From Altererythrobacter sp. B11 (GTDB taxonomy: Bacteria; Pseudomonadota; Alphaproteobacteria; Sphingomonadales; Sphingomonadaceae), in assembly GCF_003569745.1 (NCBI RefSeq), contig NZ_AP018498.1:3759001-3823000 (forward strand): a stretch of DNA of 64,000 nucleotides, read 5' to 3'. This document shows, one piece after another, positions 9,518-17,838 of this stretch; position 1 is the stretch's first letter, and each line of letters begins with the position of its first letter. The position numbers and the translations under genes were made by a program. The notes beneath the pieces were generated by a model. That model did not search any database and was not told the DNA's origin. It saw nothing but the letters and a program-made list of their open reading frames with translations.

Positions 9518-10633
9518 ATGTTGGAGCAGATGCGGCGGCGCGACGCGGGGACCGCGCCGATTGACGTGGCACTGCGCCTGCTGGCCTGCCTCCTGCTGTT
9601 GCTGCTGGCCACGCCGGCCTCGGCGCATCCCGCCCCGTTCAGCTATCTCGATCTCGATCTGCGCGACGGCGCGATCGAAGGCAGCGTGACCTTCCATGTG
9701 ATCGACGGCGCGCATGATCTTGGCCTGTCGCAGCCCCGCCGCCTGCTGGAGCCGGCCGTGCTGACCGCGGAGGAGGCGACAATCGAGCGCGTGCTTGCCG
9801 CGCGGCTGCAGGCTGGCGGCGTGCCGGGGCCGATCCGCTGGACGGGCGCCGCCGCGAAGGCCGCCGACGATGCCGTGCGCCTCTCTTTCCAGATACCCGG
9901 CGCGCCGCCCGGATCGCTGACGCTGAACGCCGACCTGTTCCCCTACGACCCGCAGCACCAGACCTTCGTGAACATCTATGACGGTGGGGAGCTGCGGCAG
10001 CAGTGGATCTTCGGCGCGGGCAGCGATCCGCGCAGCTACTATCGCGGCAGCCGGGCGGGCGTGCTGGCAGTGATCGCCACCTTCGTCCCTTCGGGCATCC
10101 ATCATATATTGATCGGGCCGGACCATCTGCTGTTCCTGTTCGGCCTGCTGTTGCTGGGCGGCGGCTGGCGGCAGCTGGTGAAGATCGTCACCGCCTTCAC
10201 CATCGGCCACAGCATCACCCTGTCCCTCGCCGCTCTGGACATCGTCAATCCGCCGGCACAGCTGGTAGAGCCCGCCATCGCCCTCACCGTGGTGCTGGTG
10301 GGGGTGGACAATCTGCTGCAACGCAAGGGCGGCGGCCGCGATCTGCGACCCTATGCGGCGGCGCTGTTCGGCCTGATCCACGGCTTCGGCTTCGCCAGCG
10401 TCCTGCGCGAATTCGGACTTCCGCAAGAAGCGCTTGGCTGGTCGCTGTTTTCGTTTAATGTCGGGGTGGAACTGGGGCAGCTCGCCGTGGTGCTGGTCGT
10501 GGCCAGCCTGCTAGGCGCGATCCGCAAGGCAAACGCCGCCGCCGGGCAGGCCGTGGCACTGGCAGGGTCCGTCGTGGTGATCGCGGCAGGTGCATACTGG
10601 TTCGTCGAGAGGGTATTCCTGGGAGGGGCTTGA
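9518..10633 (+). CDS. HupE/UreJ-like membrane protein
   Basis: 371 aa. Signal peptide (about 1-41, ending ATPASAHPAPFSY), a soluble N-terminal domain (about 42-180) and then 6 to 7 membrane segments. The motif HHILIGPDHLLFLFGLLLLG with the later FTIGHSITLSLA and LIHGFGFASVL are the histidine-bearing motifs of the HupE/UreJ family, some members of which move nickel or cobalt. The long exported N-terminal domain places it in the second HupE/UreJ subgroup, of unknown substrate. No urease or hydrogenase genes are nearby. The stop overlaps the next start by one base. Confidence 0.88.
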   Translation: MLEQMRRRDAGTAPIDVALRLLACLLLLLLATPASAHPAPFSYLDLDLRDGAIEGSVTFHVIDGAHDLGLSQPRRLLEPAVLTAEEATIERVLAARLQAGGVPGPIRWTGAAAKAADDAVRLSFQIPGAPPGSLTLNADLFPYDPQHQTFVNIYDGGELRQQWIFGAGSDPRSYYRGSRAGVLAVIATFVPSGIHHILIGPDHLLFLFGLLLLGGGWRQLVKIVTAFTIGHSITLSLAALDIVNPPAQLVEPAIALTVVLVGVDNLLQRKGGGRDLRPYAAALFGLIHGFGFASVLREFGLPQEALGWSLFSFNVGVELGQLAVVLVVASLLGAIRKANAAAGQAVALAGSVVVIAAGAYWFVERVFLGGA

Positions 10634-11604
10634 TGAAACGACTGGCGATCCTTGCCACCATAGCCGTGGCCGGCATGACCGCGGCGAGCCTGCAGGCGCA
10701 GGGCGGCCTGCCGGGCATCGAGCCCATCGAGAAGGTTTCCGACAACGTCTACAAGATCTTCGGCGCCGGCGGGAACACCGTGGCCTTCGTGCGCAGCGAT
10801 GGCGTGACGCTGATCGACACCAAGCTGCCGGGCAACGGCCAGGCTATTCTGGACGAAGTGCGCAAGGTCACCGACAAGCCGGTGACGATGATCATCAACA
10901 CCCATTCGCATCCCGATCACGTGGGCAGCAACAGCGAGATCGAAAGCCTGGCGGGCCATGTGGAGGTGATCGCGCAGGCCAATTCGGCCAAGCGCATGGC
11001 GAAGCTGCCCAATGTCCGCGCGCCGGACAAGGATTTCACCGGCCGGATGACCATCGGCAAGGGCAAGGACGAGATCGCGCTCTACTGGTTCGGCGCGGGC
11101 CATACCGATGGCGATGCCTTGGTGGTGTTCCCGGCGGAGCGGACCATGGCGACCGGCGACATCATGGCCTGGTTCATGGCCCCGCTGATCGATCCCGCGT
11201 CGGGCGGCAGCATGGTGGCCCTGCCCGATACGCTGGCCAAGGCGCAGGACACGATCAAGGGCGTGGACAAGGTGATCGAAGGCCACGGCCAGGTGCGCAG
11301 CTGGGACGAATTCCGTTCCTACATCACCTTCCACCGCGCGCTGGTGGATACGGCCAAGGCCACGCTGGCCAAGGGCGGCACCCCGGAAGACGGGCTGGCT
11401 GTGCTGGAGAGCAATCCTGCCTTCAAGCCATTCCTGGGCGACCAGCTGTTGAAGGGGCTGGAATATGGCGGCACGCCCAAATCGCGCGCGCTGATCGACC
11501 TCAATGTCGCCTTTCAGGAACTGAAGGGCGAACCGGTGACCACGCAGTGGGGGCCGCGCCCGCCCGCGCCGGCACCCGCCGGGGGCGACGCGCACCAGCA
11601 TTAA
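10633..11604 (+). CDS. MBL-fold metallo-hydrolase, exported
   Basis: 323 aa. Signal peptide ends near SLQAQGG. The metal motif HSHPDH is at residues 91-96, with the further metallo-beta-lactamase-fold histidine/aspartate blocks GAGHTDGDALV, ATGDIMAW and IEGHGQVRSW. The C-terminal end DAHQH is His-rich. This architecture fits periplasmic MBL hydrolases (glyoxalase-II-like or lactonase-like) rather than a proven antibiotic hydrolase. GGGAGGGG at 10621-10628 precedes ATG 10633. Its place at the end of the TonB/DUF6152/HupE run suggests it processes a compound handled by that cluster; this is inference. Confidence 0.9.
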   Translation: MKRLAILATIAVAGMTAASLQAQGGLPGIEPIEKVSDNVYKIFGAGGNTVAFVRSDGVTLIDTKLPGNGQAILDEVRKVTDKPVTMIINTHSHPDHVGSNSEIESLAGHVEVIAQANSAKRMAKLPNVRAPDKDFTGRMTIGKGKDEIALYWFGAGHTDGDALVVFPAERTMATGDIMAWFMAPLIDPASGGSMVALPDTLAKAQDTIKGVDKVIEGHGQVRSWDEFRSYITFHRALVDTAKATLAKGGTPEDGLAVLESNPAFKPFLGDQLLKGLEYGGTPKSRALIDLNVAFQELKGEPVTTQWGPRPPAPAPAGGDAHQH

Positions 11605-11629
11605 GAGCCTGAGCGCCGGCGCGTGCCGT

Positions 11630-12253
11630 TCACCCCATGGTGACGACACGGCCGGCGAGGCGCTGCACCTCTTCGCGGCTGTGGCTCACCAGCAGGGTGG
11701 GAATTGCCAGTTCATCGCGAATGCGCTCGATCAGGCGCAGCAAATCCTCCCCGCGTGCGGGATCGAGCGAGCTGAGCGGCTCGTCCAGCAGCAGGAAGCG
11801 CGGGGCGGCGAGCAGCGCGCGGCCGATCGCCACGCGCCGCGTCTCACCCCCGGACAGATTGGCCGGATAGCGGGTGAGCAGATGGGCGATGCCGAGGAAA
11901 TCGACCACCTCGCCCTGCGTGATCCAGCGGTCATCCGGCGGAGCGAGCTTCTCGCCATAGGCGAGGTTCGCCTGCACCCGCAGATGCGGGAACAGCCGGG
12001 CATCCTGGAACACATAGCCGGCGCGGCGTCGTTCCGGCGGCAGGTCCACGCCCGCCGCGCTGTCGAACAGCACCGCCCCCTGCACCGCGATGCGGCCCGC
12101 GTCCGGCCGCGCAAGCCCGGCGATGCAGTTGAGCACGCTGGTCTTGCCCGCGCCCGATAGGCCGGTGAGCGCCGTCAGCACCGCGTCGGAGGTGAAATCC
12201 AGCGCGATGTCGCGCTCCCCCACGCGCCGGCGCAGTGCCACTTCAAAGAACAT
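11630..12253 (-). CDS. modC: Molybdate ABC transporter ATP-binding protein, short form
   Basis: 207 aa ATPase subunit. Walker A GLSGAGKTS (31-39), signature LSGGE, Walker B FLLLDEPLSSLD and the switch His in VSHS are all present. It stops just after the ABC domain (RVVTMG) and lacks the C-terminal TOBE/Mop regulatory domain that takes ModC to about 350 aa in many bacteria. Identity as ModC comes from its position: its start overlaps the modB end by 11 bases. Sulfate or tungstate is possible, but the ModA sequence favours molybdate. Confidence 0.9.
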   Translation of the reverse strand: MFFEVALRRRVGERDIALDFTSDAVLTALTGLSGAGKTSVLNCIAGLARPDAGRIAVQGAVLFDSAAGVDLPPERRRAGYVFQDARLFPHLRVQANLAYGEKLAPPDDRWITQGEVVDFLGIAHLLTRYPANLSGGETRRVAIGRALLAAPRFLLLDEPLSSLDPARGEDLLRLIERIRDELAIPTLLVSHSREEVQRLAGRVVTMG

Positions 12254-12944
12254 GTGCGCGGCCCCCGGCGGATCGGCGCACGAGCATTTCCGAAAGCAGC
12301 AACGCAGCGATGGACAGGGCGACGGAGATCAGCGCCAGCCGCGCCACCTGCGCCTCCGCCCCCGGCAATTGCAGCCCGGTGTAGATCGCCAGCGGCAGGG
12401 TGCGCGTCTCCCCCGCGATGTTGGAAGCGAAGGTGATGGTGGCGCCGAATTCGCCTAGCGAGCGGGCGAAGCCCAGCACCAGCCCCGCGGCGACGCCGGG
12501 GGCGGAGAGCGGCAGGGTGATGCCGAGGAAGGCACGCCAGGGGGAGGCGCCCAGCGTGCGCGCCGCCTCCACTAGCCGCCGATCCACCGATTCGATCGAC
12601 AGGCGCATGGCGCGCACCATCAGCGGCAGGGCCATCACCGCTGCGGCCAGCGCCGCCCCGGTCCAGCGGAACACCAGCGTCACGCCGAACTGATCATAGA
12701 GCCAGCCGCCCACGGGGCCGGCCCGCCCGAAGAGGATCAGCAGCAGCCAGCCCGTGACCACCGGCGGCACCACCAGCGGCAGGTGCACCAGCGCATCCAG
12801 CAGCACGCGGCCGGGGAAGCGCCGCCGCGCGAGCAGCCAGGCGAGGCCATAGGCGATCGGCAGGGTGCAGCCCACCGCCACCAGGCTTACCCGCAAGGAC
12901 AGGCCGATGATCGACCATTCCTGCGCGGAGAGGCCCAGGATCAC
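12243..12944 (-). CDS. modB: Molybdate ABC transporter permease
   Basis: 233 aa inner membrane permease with about five membrane segments. The EAA loop (EAARTLGASPWRAFLGITLPLSAPG) and the following ARSLGEFGATI are typical of ModB/CysU-type permeases. GTG 12944 is chosen because it overlaps the modA stop (GTGA) and gives the short N-terminus usual for ModB; the frame is open much further upstream, but inside modA. Confidence 0.93.
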   Translation of the reverse strand: MILGLSAQEWSIIGLSLRVSLVAVGCTLPIAYGLAWLLARRRFPGRVLLDALVHLPLVVPPVVTGWLLLILFGRAGPVGGWLYDQFGVTLVFRWTGAALAAAVMALPLMVRAMRLSIESVDRRLVEAARTLGASPWRAFLGITLPLSAPGVAAGLVLGFARSLGEFGATITFASNIAGETRTLPLAIYTGLQLPGAEAQVARLALISVALSIAALLLSEMLVRRSAGGRAHVL

Positions 12945-13735
12945 CCCTGCGGCCCGCCGAAGCCGTGCGCGGCGAAGATCGCCCGCGCCTGATCCGAACG
13001 GAGGAAGGCGAGCAGATCGGGCGCCTGCGCATTGCTGGAAGCCGCCAGCAGCGCGACGGGATAGCGGATCGGCGGATGGCTGCTTGCCGGGAAGGATGCC
13101 AGCACGCGCACCTTGGCCGAGGCCGTGGCATCGGTGGCATAGACGACGCCCAGCGGCACTTCCCCCCGCTCCACCAGTGCCAGCGCGGCACGGACATTCT
13201 CCGCCACGGCCACCCGGCGGGACAGCGCATCCCACGCGCCGATGCTTTGCAGGGCCGCCTGGGCATAGCGCCCGGCGGGCACCACATCGGGCTCCGCCAG
13301 CGCGATCCGCCCGTCGTCCAGCAGCGCGAGCAGGCCGGCGCGCGTTCCGTCCCAGCTGCGCGGGGGGGAGGAAGCGGGGGCGATCAGCACCAGGCTGTTG
13401 CTCAGCAGATCGGCGCGGCTGCCCTGCCGCAACAGGCCGAGCCCTTCCAGCCGGTCCATCCATTCCTCGTCCGCGGGCAGGTAGATGTCCGCCGGCGCGC
13501 CGCCTTCGATCTGGCGGGCAAGCGCGGAGGAGGCAGCGAAGGACAGCTGCGGCGCCGGATGGCCGGCTGCGGTCCATGCGCCGGCGGCGTCCGTGAGCGC
13601 CTCCTGCATGCTCGCTGCTGCCAGCACCACAGGTGCGCCACTCTCCGTCCCCTCTGCGCCCCCACAAGCCGTCAACAGCGGGAGGAGAAGCGCGGCCAGC
13701 AGCCAGCGCAGCGAAAGGGGGACGCGGCGGATCAT
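12941..13735 (-). CDS. modA: Molybdate ABC transporter substrate-binding lipoprotein
   Basis: 264 aa. The start at 13735 gives MIRRVPLSLRWLLAALLL and a lipobox LLTAC, so it is probably a lipoprotein. Mature protein shows ModA blocks: VLAAASMQEAL, SFAASSALARQIEGGAPAD, RLVLIAP-like strand, GRYAQAAL and GVVYATDA. Together these bind oxyanions such as molybdate. It is the first gene of modABC. No strong Shine-Dalgarno is visible; an AT-rich palindrome lies only 12 bases upstream of the start. Confidence 0.93.
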   Translation of the reverse strand: MIRRVPLSLRWLLAALLLPLLTACGGAEGTESGAPVVLAAASMQEALTDAAGAWTAAGHPAPQLSFAASSALARQIEGGAPADIYLPADEEWMDRLEGLGLLRQGSRADLLSNSLVLIAPASSPPRSWDGTRAGLLALLDDGRIALAEPDVVPAGRYAQAALQSIGAWDALSRRVAVAENVRAALALVERGEVPLGVVYATDATASAKVRVLASFPASSHPPIRYPVALLAASSNAQAPDLLAFLRSDQARAIFAAHGFGGPQG

Positions 13736-13744
13736 GTCAACTGC

Positions 13745-13764
13745 CGTATATGGAAGAATATAAC
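13745..13764. promoter_or_regulatory. Possible ModE-type operator upstream of modA
   Basis: TATAT (13747-13751), six bases, then ATATA (13758-13762) make a small AT-rich palindrome, extended to CGTATAT and ATATAAC, in otherwise GC-rich DNA. ModE/Mop boxes are AT-rich palindromes of TATAT-type half-sites before modABC operons. The closeness to the start codon (12 bases) would suit repression. No modE gene is in the window. Low confidence. Confidence 0.28.
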
Positions 13765-13779
13765 CCGTCCAGCGGCGGA

Positions 13780-15471
13780 TCAGGTGGACGGGGTGCCGGC
13801 TTCGCTTGTCAGGCTGACCTTGCCCGCCGCGCGCATGGAGAATTCGGTGGGGCGGCGCACGGGAATGGTCAGCACGCAGCGCACCCCGTCGGGCTCGAAC
13901 CGAAGGTCCACCGGGCTGTTCAGCTCGTGCGCCACGATCCGCTCGATCAGGTCGGTGCCGAACCCGCGGCCGCGCTGCTGCGGCACGGGCGGGCCGCCGC
14001 TTTCCTGCCATTCGATCCGCACGAGCACATCGGTCAGCGGGTTCCACCGCACCGACACGCGCCCGCCGGAGCGGCTGAGGGCGCCATATTTGGCCGCATT
14101 GGTCGCCAGTTCGTGCATCGCGAGGCCCAGCGACAGCGCATCATTGGGCGCTAGCGCCACGTCCGGCCCCTGCAAATCCACCTGATGGTCTTCCGGATGG
14201 GCATAGGGCTTCAGCTCCGCCTCCACCACGGCACGGATCGGCGTGATGCCCCAGTCGGACTTGGTCAGCAGGTCATGCGTGGCGGACAGCGCGCGGATGC
14301 GCCCGTCCAGCGCATCGGCGAATTCATCCAGGCTGCCGGAACGGCGGCGGGTGAGCGCGATGATCGACAGCACATTGGCCAGCGTGTTCTTGACCCGGTG
14401 GTTCAGCTCGCGGGTCAGCGAATTGCGGATGGAGGCCTGCTCCTCGAACCAGCGCAGCGCCGCCTCGTCCTCCAGCGCCTGCTGCGTGAGCATGCGCACC
14501 AGCAGCATCAGCAGGCTGCCGACCAGCAGGCCGAAGATCAGCGTCACCACGGACAGCCCTGACAGATCGAGCCCCCGCGTCGCGCTGAGTTCGAGCACCC
14601 AGGGGCTGTTGGCCACCGACACCCGCTGGAAGATGCGCGTGTCCCCGCCGTCGACCCCGTCGATCGCGGCGAGCAGCGTCCGGGGCCCGGGATCGCCTGC
14701 GTAAAGACGGAGGCCGTAATCGCCGCCATCCTCAAGCTCCAGCGCGGCTTCCAGGAAATCGCGCGCGTTGAAGGGGCTGTAGATGAAGCCGCGCAAACGC
14801 CGGCCGGAGGGCGCGGGCTCGAACACCGGCATGTAGATCAGGAAGCCGGGCGCCTCTCCCGCGCCTTCCTGCTGTAGCACCACCTTGCCGCTGGCGGTGG
14901 GGCGGCCCGTGCGCTCCGCCTCCACCATCGCGGCGCGGCGCACCGGTTCGGAGAACATGTCGAAGCCCAGCGCACGGCGGTTCCGTTCCGTATCGGGCTG
15001 GAGGAAGGTGACGGCGACGGAATAGGGCTGGCTCCCGTTCGGCCGCGGGTGGAGTTGCGCCCGCCCCGGCGCCTCTTCCAGCATCTGCGCATCGAAGGCA
15101 GCTACCTCGTCCGGATAGACCACATCGGCCCAGCCGATCCCTTCCGTCCCGCGATAATCCGCATCCAGCCGCAACTCGCTGACGAAGCGGCGGAAGCGCG
15201 ACACGCTCACCTCGTCCAGCGTGGCGAGCAGGGCGGCGCCCGCGCGCAGATAGGCGCTGGAGGAATTGGCCCGCCGTTCGAGCGCGGAGGAGATCGCCAT
15301 GGCGCGGCTGCGCATCTGGGCCGACTGGCGCTGCTGCTCCCCCCGCTCGATCGCGAAGACGCTGAGCACGGTGACCGCGGCGATCAGGAGGAAAATCGCC
15401 ACCGGCAGGGCGCGCGGATAGCGCACCAGCCAGCGTTTGGTCCTGCTTCTATTGGCCGTCACCTGCGCCAA
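13780..15471 (-). CDS. CHASE-domain HRxxN sensor histidine kinase, probable general stress response kinase
   Basis: 563 aa membrane kinase. Membrane segment about 24-42, periplasmic CHASE-like sensor about 75-290 (EGIGWADVV, FEPAPSGRRLRGFIYSPF), second membrane segment about 307-328, then the HisKA_2/HWE-type phospho-acceptor ELNHRVKNTLANVLSI with His358 in an HRxxN motif. The ATPase domain has the N-box HELATNAAKYGAL (453-465) and a GRGFGTDLI G-box. HRxxN kinases in sphingomonads phosphorylate PhyR. Divergence from nepR-ecfG across a shared EcfG-type promoter supports this role. phyR itself is not in the window. Confidence 0.88.
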   Translation of the reverse strand: MAQVTANRSRTKRWLVRYPRALPVAIFLLIAAVTVLSVFAIERGEQQRQSAQMRSRAMAISSALERRANSSSAYLRAGAALLATLDEVSVSRFRRFVSELRLDADYRGTEGIGWADVVYPDEVAAFDAQMLEEAPGRAQLHPRPNGSQPYSVAVTFLQPDTERNRRALGFDMFSEPVRRAAMVEAERTGRPTASGKVVLQQEGAGEAPGFLIYMPVFEPAPSGRRLRGFIYSPFNARDFLEAALELEDGGDYGLRLYAGDPGPRTLLAAIDGVDGGDTRIFQRVSVANSPWVLELSATRGLDLSGLSVVTLIFGLLVGSLLMLLVRMLTQQALEDEAALRWFEEQASIRNSLTRELNHRVKNTLANVLSIIALTRRRSGSLDEFADALDGRIRALSATHDLLTKSDWGITPIRAVVEAELKPYAHPEDHQVDLQGPDVALAPNDALSLGLAMHELATNAAKYGALSRSGGRVSVRWNPLTDVLVRIEWQESGGPPVPQQRGRGFGTDLIERIVAHELNSPVDLRFEPDGVRCVLTIPVRRPTEFSMRAAGKVSLTSEAGTPST

Positions 15472-15573
15472 AACAACTCCCTTGCCGGCCGCACCCCACT
15501 GCGCCCTATTATGCCGCGCCGCTGCTAGGTGCGATCAGACCGCGCGTAAACCATTGTGTCGGCCGTTAATCGG

Positions 15574-15600
15574 GGAACCTGATGCGGGCGGTTTCGTTCC
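15574..15600. promoter_or_regulatory. EcfG (general stress sigma) promoter, palindromic
   Basis: GGAAC at 15574-15578, 16 bases, CGTT at 15595-15598 exactly matches the alphaproteobacterial EcfG consensus GGAAC-N16-CGTT on the plus strand, reading into nepR-ecfG. Because the sequence continues to GTTCC, the minus strand also reads GGAAC-N17-GTT toward the kinase gene. One element may therefore serve both divergent units. Confidence 0.82.
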
Positions 15601-15702
15601 AACCTTGCGTTACCAATGCGCATTGTGGATGTGCGCGTGCAACATCTGTTTCATGGTGAGGCAGAGCGGGCGGTAAATCGGGAGCGGGCAGTCGCATCGC
15701 GC

Positions 15703-15897
15703 ATGACCAAAGATGAAATGACGGAGCCGCAAAAGGCGGCGGAGAAACAGAACGTGCAAACACAGGGTGCCACTACGGCCGCCCCCCAGCCCCAATGGGC
15801 CAAAGGCTTGAAGCAATTGTACAATTCGGTGGTGGACGAACCACTGCCGGATAGCTTCAAGGATTTGCTGGCGAAGCTGGATGACGACGGCAAATGA
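15703..15897 (+). CDS. nepR: NepR family anti-sigma factor
   Basis: 64 aa. The conserved C-terminal half (KGLKQLYNSVVDEPLPDSF, then LLAKLD) is the NepR core that binds EcfG and, after stress, phosphorylated PhyR. ATG 15703 starts MTKDEMTEPQ and gives a normal NepR length; ATG 15718 is possible, and ATG 15616 would add an unlikely 29-residue extension. ecfG overlaps the stop (ATGA), so the anti-sigma and sigma factors are translationally coupled. The EcfG promoter 105 bases upstream predicts autoregulation. Confidence 0.93.
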   Translation: MTKDEMTEPQKAAEKQNVQTQGATTAAPQPQWAKGLKQLYNSVVDEPLPDSFKDLLAKLDDDGK

Positions 15898-16529
15898 GTG
15901 CGAACGCAAAGATTCCCGTTTCGTCCCCTGAACGTAGCGCGGCCGACAAGGCCGCTTTCAAGAGAGAACTGACCGAAGTCGTGCCCCATCTGCGTGCTTT
16001 TGCGCGCGGACTCTGCGGCCGGCCGGACATGGCCGACGATCTGGTGCAGGAAGCGCTGCTGAAGGCGTGGGCAGCGCAGGACCGGTTCGAGCCGGGCACC
16101 AGCATGCGGGCCTGGACCTTCGTGATCCTGCGCAACGCCTATCTGACCGACATGCGCCGCAATCGTTTCCGCGGCGAGTATGACGAGACGGTGGCCGAAC
16201 GCATCCTGACAGCGCCTGCCGAGCAGGAAGAGCCGCTCCACCTCTCCGACATGCACCGTGCGCTGCTGACCCTGCCGCCCGAGCGGCGCGAGGCGCTGCT
16301 GCTGGTGGGCGCCGGCGGTTTCTCCTACGAAGAGGCTGCAGAAATCTGCGGCTGCGCCGTGGGCACGATTAAGAGCCGGGTGGGCCGCGCGCGCGCCGCG
16401 CTGACCAGCATGATGGACGAAGGCTCGATCCCCGATCGCTCGCGCGCGGATCCGGCGGCCCATCGCGCCATTCTGGAAGAGCTGGACGAAGTGGCCGCCG
16501 GCCGGGGGCAAACCACCCCCACGCAGTGA
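15894..16529 (+). CDS. ecfG: ECF sigma factor EcfG, general stress response
   Basis: 211 aa ECF sigma factor. Region 2 (about 20-90) includes LVQEALLKAWAAQDRFEPG and SMRAWTFVILRNAYLTDMRRNRF; region 4 (about 118-170) includes LPPERREALLLVGAGGFSYEEAAEICGC and VGTIKSRVGRAR. FSYEEAAEI-CGCAVGTIKSR is the typical EcfG helix-turn-helix. It overlaps nepR by four bases. In alphaproteobacteria it directs the general stress regulon from GGAAC-N16/17-GTT promoters, two of which are seen in this window. Confidence 0.94.
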   Translation: MSANAKIPVSSPERSAADKAAFKRELTEVVPHLRAFARGLCGRPDMADDLVQEALLKAWAAQDRFEPGTSMRAWTFVILRNAYLTDMRRNRFRGEYDETVAERILTAPAEQEEPLHLSDMHRALLTLPPERREALLLVGAGGFSYEEAAEICGCAVGTIKSRVGRARAALTSMMDEGSIPDRSRADPAAHRAILEELDEVAAGRGQTTPTQ

Positions 16530-16545
16530 GCCGCGCTTGATCGCG

Positions 16546-16587
16546 CCCGCGCAAAACGGCATGGACGGCACGCCGCATTTGCGCGGG
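16546..16587. terminator. Stem-loop after ecfG
   Basis: CCCGCGCAAA (16546-16555) pairs perfectly with TTTGCGCGGG (16578-16587) around a 22-base loop, between the ecfG stop and the next start. There is no U-tract, so it may be a weak terminator or RNA stabiliser. Confidence 0.4.
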
Positions 16588-16601
16588 AGCCCAGGCGCGC
16601 C

Positions 16602-17807
16602 ATGAGTCCGCAGTTTGACATCGAAGACCCTGCCGGCGCCGGAACGTCGGCGGCCGAACCGGGTACCACCGGGCCGGCGCCCTCCAACCCGCGTCCGCGC
16701 CGGGCGATCACCTTCGCCCGGGCGGAGCTTCGCCTCATTTCCGCACTGGTGCTGCTGCTTTCCATCGGCCTGTTCCTGGCCCTGCCCTTCGTGCTGTCCA
16801 TCGGTTCGGTGGTGTTCCTGCCGATCGTGGCGGCGATCATCCTCACCGTCGTGCTTTCCCCGCTGGCGGACCGGCTGGCGCTGCTGGGCCTGCCCAACTT
16901 CCTCGCCTCCTTCGCCGCGCTGATCGTGTTCATCGGCGTCCTCTCGCTGGCGCTTACCGCGGTGCTGCGCCCCGCGGTGACCATGCTGGACGACGTGCCC
17001 GCGATGATCGAGCGGATCGGGCAGCATTTCAGCCATTTCCAGGGCAGCGTGGCGTGGATTTCGCGGCTGAACGAGCAGGTTACGCGGCTTATGGGCGGCA
17101 GGGCGAGCCCGGAGGTCGTACTCGCCGGCCCGACCGTGTTCGAACAGCTCGCGCTCGCCACCCCCAGTGTACTGCTGGAAGTGCTGCTGACCTTCCTGAT
17201 GGCCTTCTTCATGATCGAGGCCCGCGTGCGGCTGCGCCGCCGCCTGCTGCTGGACCGGCAGGATTTCGGCGCCAGCGTGAAGGCGGCGCGGGTGATCCGC
17301 GCAGTGCAGGATCGGGTGGCTGCCTATATCCTCACCGTCGGCCTCATCAATTTGTGCGTCGGCGTGATCGTGTCCTTCGGCGCCTGGGCGCTGGGGCTCG
17401 GCGCGCCGATCATGTGGGGAGGCCTGGCAGCCCTGCTGAATTTCCTGCCCTATCTCGGCCCACTCACCATGCTGGGGCTGCTGGCGCTGTTCGGTCTGGG
17501 CACGGCAGACGCACCGCTGGTGGGCATGATCCCCGCCGCCGCCTATTTCGGCCTGCATACGGTGGAATCGAACATCGTCACCCCCGCGATCCTCGGCGCG
17601 CGCTTCACCATGAATCCGGTGCTGATCCTGTTCGCCCTCAGCTATTTCAGTTGGATCTGGGGCGTCACGGGCGCCTTGCTGTCCGTGCCCATCCTGCTGA
17701 CGCTGACGGCGCTGGTGGATCATCTGGGCCGGCCCAATTTCATCGGCTTCATATTCGGGGAACCGCTGTTCCCCATCGACCCTTTGGAGGGGGGAGAGAG
17801 CCAGTAA
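16602..17807 (+). CDS. AI-2E family transporter (PerM/TqsA-like permease)
   Basis: 401 aa inner membrane protein with about eight membrane segments and a soluble loop near residues 115-190. Conserved AI-2E family blocks are seen in LNFLPYLGPL, GLHTVESNIVTPAILGARFTMNPVLILFAL and the final WGVTGALLSVPILL. Family members include autoinducer-2 exporter TqsA and Na+/H+ antiporter-like proteins; substrate unknown. A Pro/Gly-rich N-terminal tail of about 40 residues precedes the first helix. Confidence 0.9.
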   Translation: MSPQFDIEDPAGAGTSAAEPGTTGPAPSNPRPRRAITFARAELRLISALVLLLSIGLFLALPFVLSIGSVVFLPIVAAIILTVVLSPLADRLALLGLPNFLASFAALIVFIGVLSLALTAVLRPAVTMLDDVPAMIERIGQHFSHFQGSVAWISRLNEQVTRLMGGRASPEVVLAGPTVFEQLALATPSVLLEVLLTFLMAFFMIEARVRLRRRLLLDRQDFGASVKAARVIRAVQDRVAAYILTVGLINLCVGVIVSFGAWALGLGAPIMWGGLAALLNFLPYLGPLTMLGLLALFGLGTADAPLVGMIPAAAYFGLHTVESNIVTPAILGARFTMNPVLILFALSYFSWIWGVTGALLSVPILLTLTALVDHLGRPNFIGFIFGEPLFPIDPLEGGESQ

Positions 17808-17838
17808 TCGGGTGAGCGACCAACCGAGTGAGTGAGGC

